Shown here in pieces: positions 63,325-64,000 of a stretch of 64,000 nucleotides of DNA. The first letter of the stretch is position 1. Each line of letters starts with the position of its first letter. Source of the DNA: Bacillus sp. FSL K6-3431 (GTDB lineage Bacteria > Bacillota > Bacilli > Bacillales > Bacillaceae_C); the NCBI RefSeq assembly GCF_038002605.1, contig NZ_JBBOCT010000001.1:186001-250000 (forward strand). The letters run 5' to 3'. The position numbers were made by a program, and so were the translations under genes. The notes beneath the pieces were generated by a model. The model saw only the letters and a list, made by a program, of their open reading frames with translations. It was not told the origin of the DNA and searched no databases.

Positions 63325-63400
63325 AGCACAAAGTGCTATCAAAAATATTATCATCTATAGATGATAATGTAATTTTACGATAAAAAAAACACTATGTAAA
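63325..63400 (-). promoter_or_regulatory. Promoter and structured 5' leader of the cold-shock gene
   Basis: On the minus strand TTTACA (63395-63400), a 17-bp spacer and TAAAAT (63372-63377) form a sigma-A promoter. The start is expected near 63365, inside a perfect 22-bp palindrome (63347-63368, ATTATCATCTA / TAGATGATAAT). A second hairpin AGCAC-ttt-GTGCT (63325-63337) lies between it and the SD. Confidence 0.65.
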
Positions 63401-63468
63401 GGCGATTGTCTTATTGTCTATGTATTATAATAATTGTATAGAACATGAAAGGAGTAGGATAACCATCC

Positions 63469-63497
63469 TTGTTAAAAGCATAGCTATATAGTAAACT
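63469..63497 (+). promoter_or_regulatory. Possible mntR promoter
   Basis: TTGTTA (63469-63474), 17-bp spacer, TAAACT (63492-63497), about 42 bp before the mntR start. Moderate match. Confidence 0.4.
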
Positions 63498-63538
63498 TTT
63501 AGGTGCTTATAAATACTTATAAGGGGTAGAGATATAAG

Positions 63539-63979
63539 ATGCCAACACCTAGCATGGAAGATTATATTGAGCAAATATACTTATTAATAGAAAATAAAGG
63601 CTACGCCAGAGTATCTGATATCGCTGAAGCTTTAGCAGTCCATCCCTCTTCCGTCACAAAGATGGTACAAAAGCTTGATCGAGATGGCTATCTTATTTAT
63701 GAGAAATATAGAGGGCTAATTCTTACTCCCAAAGGCAAGAAAATCGGTGGGAGACTTGTTGAAAGACATGATTTATTGGAGAAATTCCTTCATATAATCG
63801 GTGTAAAGGAAGAAAATATTTATGATGATGTGGAAGGAATTGAACATCATTTAAGCTGGAATTCAATAGATAGGATAGGGGACCTCGTTCAATTTTTCGA
63901 GGATGATCCTCAGCGGATTAAACAATTAGAATTACTACATTTGAAAATCGAAGAAGTATCCGATAAAGAGCCAATATAA
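63539..63979 (+). CDS. mntR: Manganese-responsive transcriptional regulator MntR
   Basis: A 146-residue DtxR-family repressor of manganese uptake. The N-terminal winged helix contains [20 protein letters not shown]. All six metal ligands known from B. subtilis MntR are present at the same numbers: Asp8, Glu11, His77, Glu99, Glu102 and His103. No C-terminal SH3 domain, as normal for MntR. ATG 63539 follows AAGGGGTAGAG. A hairpin with a T run overlaps the stop. Confidence 0.96.
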   Translation: MPTPSMEDYIEQIYLLIENKGYARVSDIAEALAVHPSSVTKMVQKLDRDGYLIYEKYRGLILTPKGKKIGGRLVERHDLLEKFLHIIGVKEENIYDDVEGIEHHLSWNSIDRIGDLVQFFEDDPQRIKQLELLHLKIEEVSDKEPI

Positions 63980-63994
63980 GCTGGTTCTTTTTTA
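63966..63994 (+). terminator. Terminator overlapping the mntR stop
   Basis: AGAGCCA pairs with TGGTTCT (one G-U) around atataagc, followed by six T. Near the end of the window. Confidence 0.7.
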
Positions 63995-64000
63995 TTTGAG

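Noticed and set aside
63347..63368. Fur box before the cold-shock gene
   Set aside because: The half sites ATTATCA and TGATAAT are present but in the reverse arrangement and eight bases apart, unlike TGATAATnATTATCA.

Overview
This window reads as a chromosomal segment of an AT-rich, endospore-forming, aerobic Bacillaceae bacterium. It carries sporulation coat genes (cotD, yppG), a menaquinol:cytochrome c oxidoreductase of the b6c type (qcrABC), bacillithiol genes (bshA, bshB1), ponA/recU, gpsB and an RNase P RNA in the order known from Bacillus subtilis. Protein style and repeat content fit a genus near Oceanobacillus or Virgibacillus, but the genus cannot be fixed from the sequence alone.

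Layout. 1-9.4 kb: the 3' end of aroB, an unrecognised protein, then ypiA-ypiB-ypiF-qcrABC-ypjA-ypjB, a YugP-type metallopeptidase and ypjC on the minus strand. 9.6-17.1 kb: a tightly packed run mazG-like ypjD, dapB, bshB1, bshA, cca, birA, panB, panC, panD. 17.5-25.3 kb: dinG, ypmA, tseB (ypmB), aspB, asnS, dnaD, nth. 25.4-28.8 kb (minus): ponA and recU. 29.2-36.5 kb: small ypp genes, coat genes with sigma-K-like promoters, ypsA, gpsB, rnpB, rlmL, an unknown small gene and the helicase ypvA. 36.5-38.7 kb: guanine riboswitch, xpt, pbuX. 38.7-45.2 kb: minus-strand DAHP synthase/chorismate mutase, then a T-box-controlled aroF-hisC-tyrA-aroE operon. 45.5-54.0 kb: type III polyketide synthase and its methyltransferase, a GNAT enzyme, a CYP152 P450, a double dynamin and a rhodanese. 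54.0-55.5 kb: a gene-poor scar of GC-rich repeats around a decayed IS110 transposase. 55.5-64 kb: ypcP, small unknown genes, an amino acid permease, a LysE exporter, ypdQ/ypeP/ypeQ, a cold-shock protein and mntR.

How it works together. Most genes are conserved housekeeping functions: aromatic amino acid, lysine, pantothenate, biotin-ligase and bacillithiol metabolism, respiration, cell-wall synthesis and division (PonA, TseB, GpsB), and replication and repair (DnaD, Nth, RecU, two DinG-like helicases, YpcP). Relative to the B. subtilis order, the aro block between pbuX and the polyketide synthase, and the GNAT, P450 and rhodanese genes, look inserted. I found no prophage, CRISPR array, defence island or tRNA gene.

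The least explained material is non-coding. It includes a dispersed palindromic element family (three copies) with short hairpins whose stems vary while the loop core is kept, a nearly identical 18-bp palindrome in front of ypiF and gpsB, two genes whose ribosome binding sites lie inside predicted stems, and a perfect 22-bp palindrome over the predicted start of the cold-shock transcript. I see no convincing new multi-gene protein system. Start codons were chosen by Shine-Dalgarno (SD) spacing and remembered family alignments, and all family assignments are by eye.
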